Assembly (NCBI GenBank): GCA_023667285.1
Contig: JAMPAK010000001.1
Span: 706,349 to 770,348, forward strand
Length of the DNA stretch: 64,000 nt
Reading direction: 5' to 3'
Source: Muribaculaceae bacterium
GTDB taxonomy: Bacteria; Bacteroidota; Bacteroidia; Bacteroidales; Muribaculaceae
The position numbers and the translations under genes are program-made. The notes beneath the pieces were generated by a model. The model worked only from the letters and a program-made list of their open reading frames with translations. It was not told the DNA's origin and ran no database searches. Below are positions 1 through 7,617 of the stretch, one piece after another. Each line of letters begins with the position of its first letter. Position 1 is the first letter of the stretch.

Positions 1-219
1 TCATCACCCTCCCCGTCAGGTTGACCCCCTTATCACCCCCATCACCCCCGTCAACCTCTACAACCTACACCGCCCCTCCCCACCCACTATAGCGGTACGC
101 CGTGCTCCGCGACCCAAAGTCAAACCGCACGGCAAGAGCTCATTGACATTTTGAAAAACCATCCGGCAACATAAATTCGGCGTCTTTCGTCCCTTTTTGG
201 GCCTGGGGTGGAGCTGAAA
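1..219. other. Gene-free start of window
   Basis: No credible gene. Positions 1-90 are strongly C-rich on this strand, with ATCACCCCC-like units repeated three times. No promoter or hairpin is clear. Confidence 0.4.
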
Positions 220-251
220 TTTGCGGAAGAGGTGGAATTTGTTTAACTTTG
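220..251 (+). promoter_or_regulatory. Bacteroidales-type promoter of the small secreted protein gene
   Basis: TTTG at 220-223 and TAACTTTG at 244-251 are separated by exactly 20 nt, matching the Bacteroidetes -33/-7 consensus. The ATG at 260 begins only 8 nt after the -7 box, so the transcript probably has almost no leader. Confidence 0.75.
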
Positions 252-259
252 CAGTTGAT

Positions 260-586
260 ATGCGACAACTGCTTGCCATAATGCTGTTGATGGCCGCTGT
301 GGCGGCAGGCTCCGGTGCTCCTCCGCGCTGGGAGGGTGTCAATGTCCCTCCTCCCGGTGTGACTGCTGTTGAGCCAGGCAGAGAGCAGGGTCAGATAGAT
401 GTAAGCGTCCGCGATGGATATATCTATGTCCGCACATACACCAAGGAGACTGTCAAGGTGTTCACGATACTGGGGCAACTGATCAGTTCGGAGACCCTGC
501 CAGCAGGAACCCACAGGCTCCGCATGACGGCGAAGGGGATTTTTATCCTTAAGACTGAAACGGCCACAAGGCGTGTGACTCTCTGA
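260..586 (+). CDS. Small secreted protein with T9SS-like C-terminal domain
   Basis: This 108-residue protein has a hydrophobic signal peptide over about residues 1-19 with an alanine-rich cleavage region, then a short proline-rich linker. The last 60 or so residues read like a type IX secretion sorting domain: a beta pattern ending in VFTILGQLI, LPAGTHRLR and KGIFILK. The frame is open upstream to a TTG at 221, but the promoter -7 box at 244-251 lies between, so ATG 260 is chosen. It is 51 nt ahead of the lipid kinase gene, with which it is probably co-transcribed. Almost the whole mature protein is the C-terminal domain, which is odd for a sorting signal without cargo. The function is unknown. 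Confidence 0.7.
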   Translation: MRQLLAIMLLMAAVAAGSGAPPRWEGVNVPPPGVTAVEPGREQGQIDVSVRDGYIYVRTYTKETVKVFTILGQLISSETLPAGTHRLRMTAKGIFILKTETATRRVTL

Positions 587-637
587 TGTCCTCCCCACCC
601 ATCTTCCCTACAACCATCACAAACATATTTCCCAATA

Positions 638-1603
638 ATGAAAGCGCGTCTCGTCATCAATCCGATCTCAGGTACACGTAACAAGGAGGGCCTTGACAAG
701 TATGTCGAGGAGCAACTGGCGCCTCTGGGATGGGAGATAGAGACGTTCTATACTCGCGGCCACGGCGACGCCACGCGGCTTGCGCTTGAGGCTGCGGCCG
801 AGGGTTGTGACGCCGTTTTTGCCGCCGGAGGCGACGGGACGGTCAATGAGTCGGCGGCAGCGCTGTGTGGGAAGCAGACTGCGCTTGGCATCATCCCGTG
901 TGGGTCTGGCAACGGCCTGGCCCGACATCTCGGCATCCCCGTTGACATACGGGAGGGAATCAGGGTGATCAGTGAGAATCAGCCTCATGCCATTGACTAT
1001 GCCACGGTGAATGACCGGAAGTTTTTCTGCACGTTTGGCGTGGGGTTTGACGCAGCAGTGAGCGAGGCTTTTGCCGGAAAGAAAAAGCGCGGCAAGCTGA
1101 TGTATCTTCAAAGCACATTCCAGACTTATGCCCACTATGAGCCGGAGCACTACACCATCACGGCCGGCGGCCGGACACTTACGGAGAAGGCTTTTCTGGT
1201 GGCTGTGTGCAATGCTTCGCAATATGGCAACAATGCCTACATTGCTCCGAGCGCAGTGATAGACGACGGGCTGCTCGATGTCATGATTATCCATGCCGGA
1301 AACCCATTCTCGACGGCGCTCGTGGGGTTTGACATGCTCACGGGGATGATTGAGAAGAATGTGCTGATCCACACGTTCCGCACCTCGTCGCTGACCATCA
1401 AGCGCAACGACGAGGGACCCTCCCACCTGGACGGCGAGCCTCTGCAGATGGGGCCTGAGCTTGACATCTGCTGTCACCATGAGGGGCTGCGCGTCATCGC
1501 CCCGGCAAAGAGTGTGGAGGTGAAGCCATTCATCACCCCGGCCACCGCCATGATCTCAGACCTGCGCATAGCGGTGCAGAAACTGCTTCATCCCGGGCTC
1601 TGA
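638..1603 (+). CDS. Diacylglycerol kinase family lipid kinase (YegS/BmrU-like)
   Basis: A 321-residue cytoplasmic enzyme of the DAGK catalytic family, which transfers phosphate from ATP to a lipid hydroxyl such as diacylglycerol or another long-chain lipid. The nucleotide-binding motif GGDGTVNE is at about residues 64-71, preceded by the N-terminal NPISGT, and followed by the substrate-side CGSGNGLARHLGIP near 88-101. The C-terminal half is the expected beta-sandwich with LDGE. Length is normal for the family. The exact lipid substrate cannot be told from sequence; in Bacteroidales, sphingoid bases are also possible. It has no promoter of its own that I can see and probably follows the small gene upstream. 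Confidence 0.88.
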   Translation: MKARLVINPISGTRNKEGLDKYVEEQLAPLGWEIETFYTRGHGDATRLALEAAAEGCDAVFAAGGDGTVNESAAALCGKQTALGIIPCGSGNGLARHLGIPVDIREGIRVISENQPHAIDYATVNDRKFFCTFGVGFDAAVSEAFAGKKKRGKLMYLQSTFQTYAHYEPEHYTITAGGRTLTEKAFLVAVCNASQYGNNAYIAPSAVIDDGLLDVMIIHAGNPFSTALVGFDMLTGMIEKNVLIHTFRTSSLTIKRNDEGPSHLDGEPLQMGPELDICCHHEGLRVIAPAKSVEVKPFITPATAMISDLRIAVQKLLHPGL

Positions 1604-1635
1604 CCTCAGATTGTAATTAGATTGCAAAAGGATAT

Positions 1636-1722
1636 TATAAAAAGGAACTGCTTCTCGCAGTTCCTTTCCATGAGTTTCCAATAGGTACAATTTCTAAGGT
1701 AAAAAAGATTGTTTTAGGTTCG
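1636..1722 (-). ncRNA. Candidate small RNA, about 87 nt
   Basis: On the minus strand a -7 box TACCTTTG (1735-1728) has TTTC 20 nt upstream (1759-1756). About 70 nt downstream comes a perfect 11-bp hairpin (1641-1667, loop TTCTC) followed on the minus strand by TTTTT. No reading frame lies between. The size and the promoter-to-terminator layout fit a short independent transcript. The alternative is that the hairpin simply terminates the lpxH operon and the promoter match is chance. Confidence 0.4.
1641..1667. terminator. Intrinsic terminator between the lipid kinase and the lpxH operon
   Basis: Perfect 11-bp inverted repeat with a 5-nt loop. The T-tract is better on the minus strand (five T) than on the plus strand (three T), so it serves minus-strand transcripts best but could stop both convergent units. 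Confidence 0.75.
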
Positions 1723-1727
1723 TGATG

Positions 1728-1759
1728 CAAAGGTATGCCTTAAATTATGTGTGGCGAAA
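1728..1759 (-). promoter_or_regulatory. Possible promoter with no gene downstream
   Basis: Minus-strand TACCTTTG at 1735-1728 with TTTC (one mismatch to TTTG) 20 nt upstream at 1759-1756. It reads toward the hairpin at 1641-1667. The rest of the AT-rich gap 1670-1896 shows nothing else I can name. Confidence 0.45.
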
Positions 1760-1896
1760 TTTTTTTATATGTTTTCTAACATAGTTTGTTAACCATTTTA
1801 AACTCAATTTAATTTTTAGCCACATTAAGACCCTGAGAATTAGAACGGTGGAGACCGATAGGGTAAAGACTTATTGTAAAGTTAAAATAAGTTAAC

Positions 1897-2676
1897 TCAA
1901 AAAACATCCACATCCTCCCCATCAGGATTGAAGCGTCTGAGCACAACATTTTTGCCATCCCACACAGCATAAGTGAACTTATCGATCCAGTCGCCCAATA
2001 CAATAACCCGACCTCCGCCAAGGAGCTTTCTGTCCATCAGAGTGTGCTGGTGGCCGAAGATGAAATAGTCGATTTTCTCAGGTGACTCATCGTTGTATTG
2101 CTCGGCAAAACGGACCAGGTTCTCCCCCACCCCTTCGGCGGGGACATAGCCCCCCCTCTTGCGGCTGTGGGCAGACCATGAATGGGCGAACCCTACCGTC
2201 CATCGGGGATGAATCCCGGCAAACATGACCTGAGCCGGGCGACAGCGGAAAAGCCACCGGAGGGCGCGGAAAGACCATGGGAGACGGCCCACTCCGTCGC
2301 CATGCTCCATGAGGAAGCGCCGGCCGTCCATTTCCGTCAGCATGATGCCATCGTGAACCTTCAGCCCAATCTCAGAGGGGAGATAGTCGAAGATCCAGAT
2401 ATCGTGGTTGCCCTTGAACCAAGTTATCTCTACACCGCTGTCGGCCAATTCGGCGAGCGCTCCGAAGAAGCGTGTGAAGCCCCTGGGGACAACGTCGCGA
2501 TACTCCCACCAGTAGTCCAGGATGTCGCCGAGCAGGAAGAGGCGCCGGGCCGTCGGTGCGATTGAGCGCAGGAACTTGACAGCCATCATCTCGTGAGCCC
2601 GCTTGTCGGCGATGTAGCCCGCACCGAGATGAAGGTCGCTTATGAAGTATGTGAGATTTCGGCCTGGAGTCTGCAT
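1897..2676 (-). CDS. UDP-2,3-diacylglucosamine diphosphatase-like phosphoesterase (LpxH-type)
   Basis: A 259-residue calcineurin-like metallophosphoesterase. LpxH cleaves UDP-2,3-diacylglucosamine to lipid X plus UMP in lipid A synthesis at the inner membrane. Metal-binding motifs are DLHLG (residues 14-18), GDILD (50-54), GNHD (89-92), an EHGD in the middle, and GHQH near the C-terminus. The start is the ATG at 2676, which overlaps the stop of the upstream DUF59 gene (TGATG), giving translational coupling; an open frame upstream of it is just overlap. Bacteroidales carry LpxH-like paralogues, so activity on lipid A precursor is likely but not certain. Confidence 0.8.
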   Translation of the reverse strand: MQTPGRNLTYFISDLHLGAGYIADKRAHEMMAVKFLRSIAPTARRLFLLGDILDYWWEYRDVVPRGFTRFFGALAELADSGVEITWFKGNHDIWIFDYLPSEIGLKVHDGIMLTEMDGRRFLMEHGDGVGRLPWSFRALRWLFRCRPAQVMFAGIHPRWTVGFAHSWSAHSRKRGGYVPAEGVGENLVRFAEQYNDESPEKIDYFIFGHQHTLMDRKLLGGGRVIVLGDWIDKFTYAVWDGKNVVLRRFNPDGEDVDVF

Positions 2677-2996
2677 CACAGGAATCCGAGGTCGAGTTTG
2701 GCCTCCTCGGTCATCATATCCTTGGTCCACTCCGGCTCAAAGACAATGCGGATGTCGACATTCTTGACCCCCTCGATGCTCTCGAGTTTTATGCGGGCAT
2801 CGTCCACCAGAAAATCGGCGGCGGGGCATGACGGGGCTGTGAGGGTCATCTCGATAGTGAGGTTTCCCTCGTCGTCGAGGTCTATTCCATAGATGAGGCC
2901 GAGATTGTAGATGTCTACGGGTATCTCAGGGTCGTAGACAGTCTTGAGGAGGTCGATGACGCGCTCCTCTATCTTGAGTTTTTCTTCAGAAGTCAT
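2676..2996 (-). CDS. DUF59 / MIP18-family iron-sulfur assembly protein (SufT/PaaD-like)
   Basis: A 106-residue protein of the DUF59 family, whose members help mature iron-sulfur proteins. The family signature YDPEIPVDIYNLGLIY is at about residues 21-36, and the conserved cysteine is in TAPSCPAAD near residue 57. Cytoplasmic, no signal peptide. It starts 9 nt after the plug-domain gene and overlaps the LpxH-like gene by one base, so the three are probably one transcript. The iron-sulfur role comes from the family; a link to the neighbours is not evident from sequence. Confidence 0.85.
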   Translation of the reverse strand: MTSEEKLKIEERVIDLLKTVYDPEIPVDIYNLGLIYGIDLDDEGNLTIEMTLTAPSCPAADFLVDDARIKLESIEGVKNVDIRIVFEPEWTKDMMTEEAKLDLGFL

Positions 2997-3005
2997 TCTA
3001 TATCA

Positions 3006-3701
3006 TTATTTTTTCGCACCGGCGGCTAGAGTAGTGACTATGATGGCGCCGTTGGCACCGCGCATGCCATATTGGGGCGCGCTCTTCAGCACCTCCACAT
3101 GGTCAACCTCATAGACGTTGACGAAGTCGAGCGACTCCACGGGTGAGCCGTCAAGGATGTAGAGAGCCTCGTTTGAGAGAGTGAGGGAGCGGATGCCGCG
3201 TATGTTTGCAGCCCTATGGCCGTCGATGTTGTTGATGATAAGTCCGGGCACCATTCCGGAGAGAGCGTCGAGCACATTGCGCTGTCCGGAGCGGCGGAGC
3301 TGCTCACCGCTGATGCCGCTACTGGTGCCTGTGTACTCGCGGCGCTTCACATAGTTGTATCCCTCGTTGACGAGGTCGTCATCCTGATAGGCGTTGATGG
3401 GAGTGCCAAAGATAATCTTGAGGCTCTTGCGCCCCTCGACGGGTATGAGGAACTTGTCTTTCTTTATCTCGATGGTGATGGTGTCTGTGGGGCCCACGTC
3501 GGTGAGGCCGAAGCGGCCCTGCTTGTCGGAGGTGGCATAGCGGTTGCGGTCCTTGTTGTAGACCCTCACTTTCTTCATGGGTTTCATGGCGCTGTCGAGG
3601 ATGAGGCCGTTGAAGGGGACACCCTTCTCACTGTCGGCAGCCGCGGCTGAGAGCGACATGAGAGCGGCGAGTAGAAGTGTGATGATTCTGAAAGATTTCA
3701 T
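3006..3701 (-). CDS. Plug-only TonB-dependent receptor-like protein
   Basis: A 231-residue protein with a signal peptide (about 1-22, ending in AAA). Residues about 30-85 form a carboxypeptidase-regulatory-like beta domain (FNGLILDSAMKPMKKVRVYN), as in SusC-type receptors. Residues about 130-225 are a TonB receptor plug domain, with NVLDALSGMVPGLIINN, NIRGIRSL, YILDGSPV and RGANGAIIV. It then stops at TAA with no beta-barrel, and no barrel remnant lies between here and the next gene 9 nt away. A SusC-type receptor would be around 1000 residues. The intact frame and normal stop suggest a native plug-only protein, not a broken receptor. It follows polA by 41 nt. Confidence 0.75.
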   Translation of the reverse strand: MKSFRIITLLLAALMSLSAAAADSEKGVPFNGLILDSAMKPMKKVRVYNKDRNRYATSDKQGRFGLTDVGPTDTITIEIKKDKFLIPVEGRKSLKIIFGTPINAYQDDDLVNEGYNYVKRREYTGTSSGISGEQLRRSGQRNVLDALSGMVPGLIINNIDGHRAANIRGIRSLTLSNEALYILDGSPVESLDFVNVYEVDHVEVLKSAPQYGMRGANGAIIVTTLAAGAKK

Positions 3702-3742
3702 AGTTGACTGTTATGTTGTTTTTCCGATAATAATGCTTAAAG

Positions 3743-6511
3743 TTAATGTGCCTCGAGCCAGTTGTGCCCGGTCCCGGCCTCGGCAATGAGGGGGACGGCT
3801 CCCTGATAGGCTCCGGCCATCCCCTCCTCGACGAGGTGGCGCATCTCCTCGAGTTCATCAGGGACAACGTTGAAGATAAGTTCGTCGTGGACCTGCATTA
3901 TCATCCTTGAGCGGAGCCCACGGCGCTCCATCTCTTCAAATATCCTCACCATGGCCACTTTTATAATATCGGCGGCGGTGCCCTGGATGGGAGCGTTGAC
4001 GGCATTGCGCTCGGCATAGGCCCTCACGGCTGCGCTGCGCGAGTTGATGTCGGGCAGATAGCGGCGGCGCCCCATGCGAGTGATGGCATAGCCCGTCTTG
4101 CGGGCATCGTCAACGGCGCGGTCCAGGTATTCGCGTATATGGGGATATGTGGCGAAATAGCCGTCAATGAGTTTCTTGGCCTCACCGCGTGATATGCGCA
4201 GGCGCTCGCTCAGTCCGAAGGCCGAGATGCCGTAGACGATGCCGAAGTTGGCTGTCTTGGCATGGCGGCGCTGGTCGTCGGTGACCTCCTCGAGGGGGAC
4301 GCCATAGATCTTTGACGCCGTGATGCGGTGGATGTCCTCGCCGCTCAGGAATGCCTCGATCATGTCTTTATCGCCGCTCAGGTCAGCAATGAGGCGAAGC
4401 TCAATCTGAGAGTAGTCGGCGCTCATGAGGATGTCGCCGGGGTCGGCAATGAAAGCGCGGCGTATCTCGCGGCCATCTTCAGTGCGGACCGGGATATTTT
4501 GCAGGTTGGGGTTTGTCGATGATATGCGTCCGGTAGCGGTGACGGTCTGATTGTAGGATGTGTGAATCTTGCCTGTGCGCGGATTGATGAGCGCGGGGAG
4601 GGTGTCGAGATAGGTTGTGATAAGCTTGCGGAGGCGTCTTATCTTGAGAATAAGGCTCACGAGAGGCACCTCGGGGGCATATTTTTCCAGCACCTGCTCA
4701 GTGGTGGAGTATTGGCCCTTGGATGTCCGCTTGGCCCTGGGGTCAATCTCAAGACGGTCGAACAGCACCATCCCCACCTGTGAGGGTGAGGCCAGATTGA
4801 AAGGACCTCCGGCCATCCGATAAGCCTCCTGCTCCATCTCCTCCAGTTGCCCTTTAAGTTGGGCTGAGAGGTTGAGCAGGACTGACGAGTCGATCCTCAC
4901 GCCGGTCCATTCCATCTCGGCCAGCACCCGGATGAGCGGGAACTCCACATCGTTGAGGAGTTTGGTCATGGCTCGCTCAGCCACCTCGACATCGAGCAGT
5001 GGCCTGAGCCTGAGGCTCAGGTCGGCCTCCTCACAGTAGCGTGCACAGGCGGCCTCGACGGTGAGAGGCCTGGTGGGATGAGGATGTTTGTCGTTGGGGT
5101 CGGCGCCTGAGATTGAGATATGGAGATATCTGGTTGCCAGGTCGGCCATCTTGTGGCGTGATTCAGGGTCAATGACATAGTGGGCCACGGAGGTGTCGTA
5201 ATATCGGGTCTCAAACTCGATGCCGTCGAGTTTCAGCAGGAGCATGGCTCGCTTGATGTCGTGTCCGACCATCATGGGGCCTGTCTTGCCGAAGAGGGGG
5301 GCCAGCATGGCCAGGATCTCCCCTCGGGACGTACCTGAGGCTGGGATGGGGATATAGACACCGATGCCTTCGGCCGCAGAGAGAGCCATTCCGTCAAGGC
5401 GCGAGGACATAGCATCTTCACCGACGGCATAGACGGCCACGCCGACTGAGGGGGACTTTGACAATCTGTCGATTGTCTCGCCGACCTCGGCAGCAGTGGT
5501 GAGTATGGTGTAGTCGTTGCCTGTGTTGGAGGTGAGCGGTGTCTCATTGGCCGCATCTTCTGAGAAATCAAGGTCGAAGAGAGACTCGGCTATCTTCTTC
5601 GGCATTGGGGGCGCCGGTGTGGACGGCTGAGTGGCGATGCGGCTCTTCAGCCTGGCGATGAGGGAGCGGAAATCGAGTTGCTGATAGAGCGACATCAAGG
5701 CGTCGATGTCGATGGGCTTTCTCTCAAGGGTGTCGATGCTTATGTCGATGGGGACATCGCGGCAGATTGTGGCAAGCCATTTAGACATCCTTATCTGCTC
5801 GGCGTTCTCCTCGACACGGACCTTCAGGGCGCCTTTGAGGGAGTCGGTGTTGTCAAGGAGATTCTCGACGCTCCCCCAGGCGGCAATCAGTTTCTGAGCC
5901 GTTGTCTCGCCCACGCCGGGGCATCCGGGTATGTTGTCGGACTTGTCACCCTCCAGGGCAAGGAGGTCGATGACCTGACGCGGCTCCGAGACGCCAAAGA
6001 TCTCGCAGATTCTCTGAGTGTCCCTGACCTCAAAGCCTTCCCCCTTCAGGGCGGGGCGATACATGAAGACATGCGGCCCCACGAGCTGGCCATAGTCCTT
6101 GTCGGGGGTCATCATGAAGGTGTCATATCCCTCGCTGGCGGCTCGGGTGGAGAGGGTGCCTATGACATCGTCGGCCTCATATCCCTCCACCTCGATGACT
6201 GGAATGCGGTATGCCTCGAGGATGCGTTTGATCCAAGGGATTGCGAGGGTGATATCCTCAGGCTGTTTGTCGCGCTGGGCCTTGTAGGCTTCAAACTTCT
6301 TATGGCGGAATGTGGGGCCATGGGGGTCGAAGCACACAGCAATGTGGGTGGGGTTCTCCTTGCGCAACAGGTCGTCGAGAGTGTTGCAGAAACCATAGAC
6401 GGCGGCTGTGTTGAAACCGACAGTCGCTGACATCCTGGAGGAGCGGATCAGGGCGTAGTAGGCGCGATATATGAGGGCGTATGCATCGAGCAGGAATAGT
6501 CGTTTCTCCAT
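3743..6511 (-). CDS. polA: DNA polymerase I
   Basis: A 922-residue polymerase for Okazaki fragment maturation and repair. The N-terminal 5'-3' nuclease has EADDVIGTL, TPDKDYGQL and EGDKSDNIPG. The C-terminal polymerase has motif A (SADYSQIELR near 697-706), motif B (KTANFGIVYG) and motif C (MQVHDE near 873-878). The middle 3'-5' exonuclease domain is present but looks inactive: the motif I segment reads VGVAVYAVG where DTE should be, the motif II aspartate is replaced in GHDIKRAM, and motif III is YCEEADLS. Its promoter is divergent from the polyprenyl synthase gene. Plug, DUF59 and LpxH-like genes follow closely on the same strand. Confidence 0.96.
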   Translation of the reverse strand: MEKRLFLLDAYALIYRAYYALIRSSRMSATVGFNTAAVYGFCNTLDDLLRKENPTHIAVCFDPHGPTFRHKKFEAYKAQRDKQPEDITLAIPWIKRILEAYRIPVIEVEGYEADDVIGTLSTRAASEGYDTFMMTPDKDYGQLVGPHVFMYRPALKGEGFEVRDTQRICEIFGVSEPRQVIDLLALEGDKSDNIPGCPGVGETTAQKLIAAWGSVENLLDNTDSLKGALKVRVEENAEQIRMSKWLATICRDVPIDISIDTLERKPIDIDALMSLYQQLDFRSLIARLKSRIATQPSTPAPPMPKKIAESLFDLDFSEDAANETPLTSNTGNDYTILTTAAEVGETIDRLSKSPSVGVAVYAVGEDAMSSRLDGMALSAAEGIGVYIPIPASGTSRGEILAMLAPLFGKTGPMMVGHDIKRAMLLLKLDGIEFETRYYDTSVAHYVIDPESRHKMADLATRYLHISISGADPNDKHPHPTRPLTVEAACARYCEEADLSLRLRPLLDVEVAERAMTKLLNDVEFPLIRVLAEMEWTGVRIDSSVLLNLSAQLKGQLEEMEQEAYRMAGGPFNLASPSQVGMVLFDRLEIDPRAKRTSKGQYSTTEQVLEKYAPEVPLVSLILKIRRLRKLITTYLDTLPALINPRTGKIHTSYNQTVTATGRISSTNPNLQNIPVRTEDGREIRRAFIADPGDILMSADYSQIELRLIADLSGDKDMIEAFLSGEDIHRITASKIYGVPLEEVTDDQRRHAKTANFGIVYGISAFGLSERLRISRGEAKKLIDGYFATYPHIREYLDRAVDDARKTGYAITRMGRRRYLPDINSRSAAVRAYAERNAVNAPIQGTAADIIKVAMVRIFEEMERRGLRSRMIMQVHDELIFNVVPDELEEMRHLVEEGMAGAYQGAVPLIAEAGTGHNWLEAH

Positions 6512-6533
6512 GTGAGGATATTTTTTCAGGCTA

Positions 6534-6566
6534 TAAAATTAGACAATTTTAGCGAGATAGCCCAAA
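6534..6566 (-). promoter_or_regulatory. Likely polA promoter
   Basis: Minus-strand TAATTTTA (6541-6534, last base off consensus) with TTTG 21 nt upstream (6566-6563). It is divergent from the polyprenyl synthase promoter in the same 99-bp gap. Confidence 0.5.
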
Positions 6567-6593
6567 ATAGAGACGGATTTACGGAAATTTTCG

Positions 6594-6601
6594 TAATTTT
6601 G
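6594..6601 (+). promoter_or_regulatory. -7 box of the polyprenyl synthase gene
   Basis: TAATTTTG, ending 9 nt before the ATG at 6611. No clear TTTG is seen at -33. The position argues against the longer open frame beginning at 6512. Confidence 0.6.
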
Positions 6602-6610
6602 CATCCTGTT

Positions 6611-7588
6611 ATGACATCATCGTTCGATTCCATACGCCGTGCGCTCAATCCACGCCTTGACAGGCTACATGCCAAGATGGTCGAGGCACTGAGTTCGGAC
6701 AACCCATTGATGTGCCGCGTGATAGGCCATTATCTTGAACGCAGGGGCAAGGAGCTCCGTCCCATCCTGGCAATGCTCACCGCCGACCTTCTCGGCGGGG
6801 AAGAGCTCTATGATGTGACCGGCCCGGCGGCTGCCATCGAGATTCTCCACAATGCATCGCTTATCCACGATGATGTCATCGACAACTCGGCTGTGCGCCA
6901 CGGCGCAGACACCATCAACGCTCTGTGGGACAACCACATCGCGGTGCTTGTGGGTGATTTCTTCGTTTCGCGCGCGCTGAGACTGGCTGCCTCGACTGAG
7001 GATCTGAAGGTCATCAATACACTGGCCGGACTGGGTTCTTTCCTGTCGCTGGGAGAAATGGACCAGCTCAACAATGCACGGGAGCACACGCTGACAGAGG
7101 AAGGATATTTCGGAGTCATCTCGCTGAAGACGGCATCGCTGTTCACTGCCTGTGTGGAAGTGGGGGCATATTCCGTGGGGGTCACCGATGAGCGGCTCGA
7201 CAAACTGCGCCGCTATGCACTGATCTTCGGGCAATGTTTCCAGATAACGGACGATATATTCGACTATTTCCCATCGGAGAAACTCGGCAAGCCCACGGGC
7301 AATGACCTGCGCGAGGGGAAGGTGACCCTCCCCCTGCTGGCCGCACTTAATTCGGGTGACAGCCGCGCGTCAGAGATGCATGAGCTGCTGGAGCATGAGT
7401 CGCTGACGGACGGCGAGATTGGCCGGCTGATAGACTTTGCCATCACAGCGGGAGGTGTGGACTATGCCCGCACAACCCTGAAGAGGCTGCGCGATGAGGC
7501 CGCTGAGATAGCCCGCTCGCTGGCTCCCTGCCTTGAGGAGAATCCACTTGTCCACCTGATAGATTTCATCATTGCCCGCGATAAATAG
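6611..7588 (+). CDS. Polyprenyl (octaprenyl-type) diphosphate synthase
   Basis: A 325-residue all-helical trans-prenyltransferase that extends isopentenyl diphosphate units to make the long side chain of menaquinone. The first aspartate-rich motif is seen as LIHDDVIDNS and the second as QITDDIFDYF, with GKPTGNDLREGKVTLPLL in the family position. The frame is open 33 codons upstream to 6512, but the -7 box at 6594-6601 makes ATG 6611 the better start. Chain length is not readable with confidence. A menaquinone methyltransferase gene lies at 37010 in this window, which fits the role. Confidence 0.88.
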   Translation: MTSSFDSIRRALNPRLDRLHAKMVEALSSDNPLMCRVIGHYLERRGKELRPILAMLTADLLGGEELYDVTGPAAAIEILHNASLIHDDVIDNSAVRHGADTINALWDNHIAVLVGDFFVSRALRLAASTEDLKVINTLAGLGSFLSLGEMDQLNNAREHTLTEEGYFGVISLKTASLFTACVEVGAYSVGVTDERLDKLRRYALIFGQCFQITDDIFDYFPSEKLGKPTGNDLREGKVTLPLLAALNSGDSRASEMHELLEHESLTDGEIGRLIDFAITAGGVDYARTTLKRLRDEAAEIARSLAPCLEENPLVHLIDFIIARDK

Positions 7589-7617
7589 ATGTGGGTGCAA
7601 CATACTCTTATAATACC

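Noticed and set aside
668..1480. 270-codon open frame antisense to the lipid kinase gene
   Set aside because: The plus strand has all the kinase motifs; the antisense protein has no family features.
5678..6430. A 250-codon open frame on the plus strand opposite polA
   Set aside because: It is the reverse strand of clear polA nuclease-domain sequence; no homology is recognisable and there is no promoter. High-GC genes often give such antisense frames.
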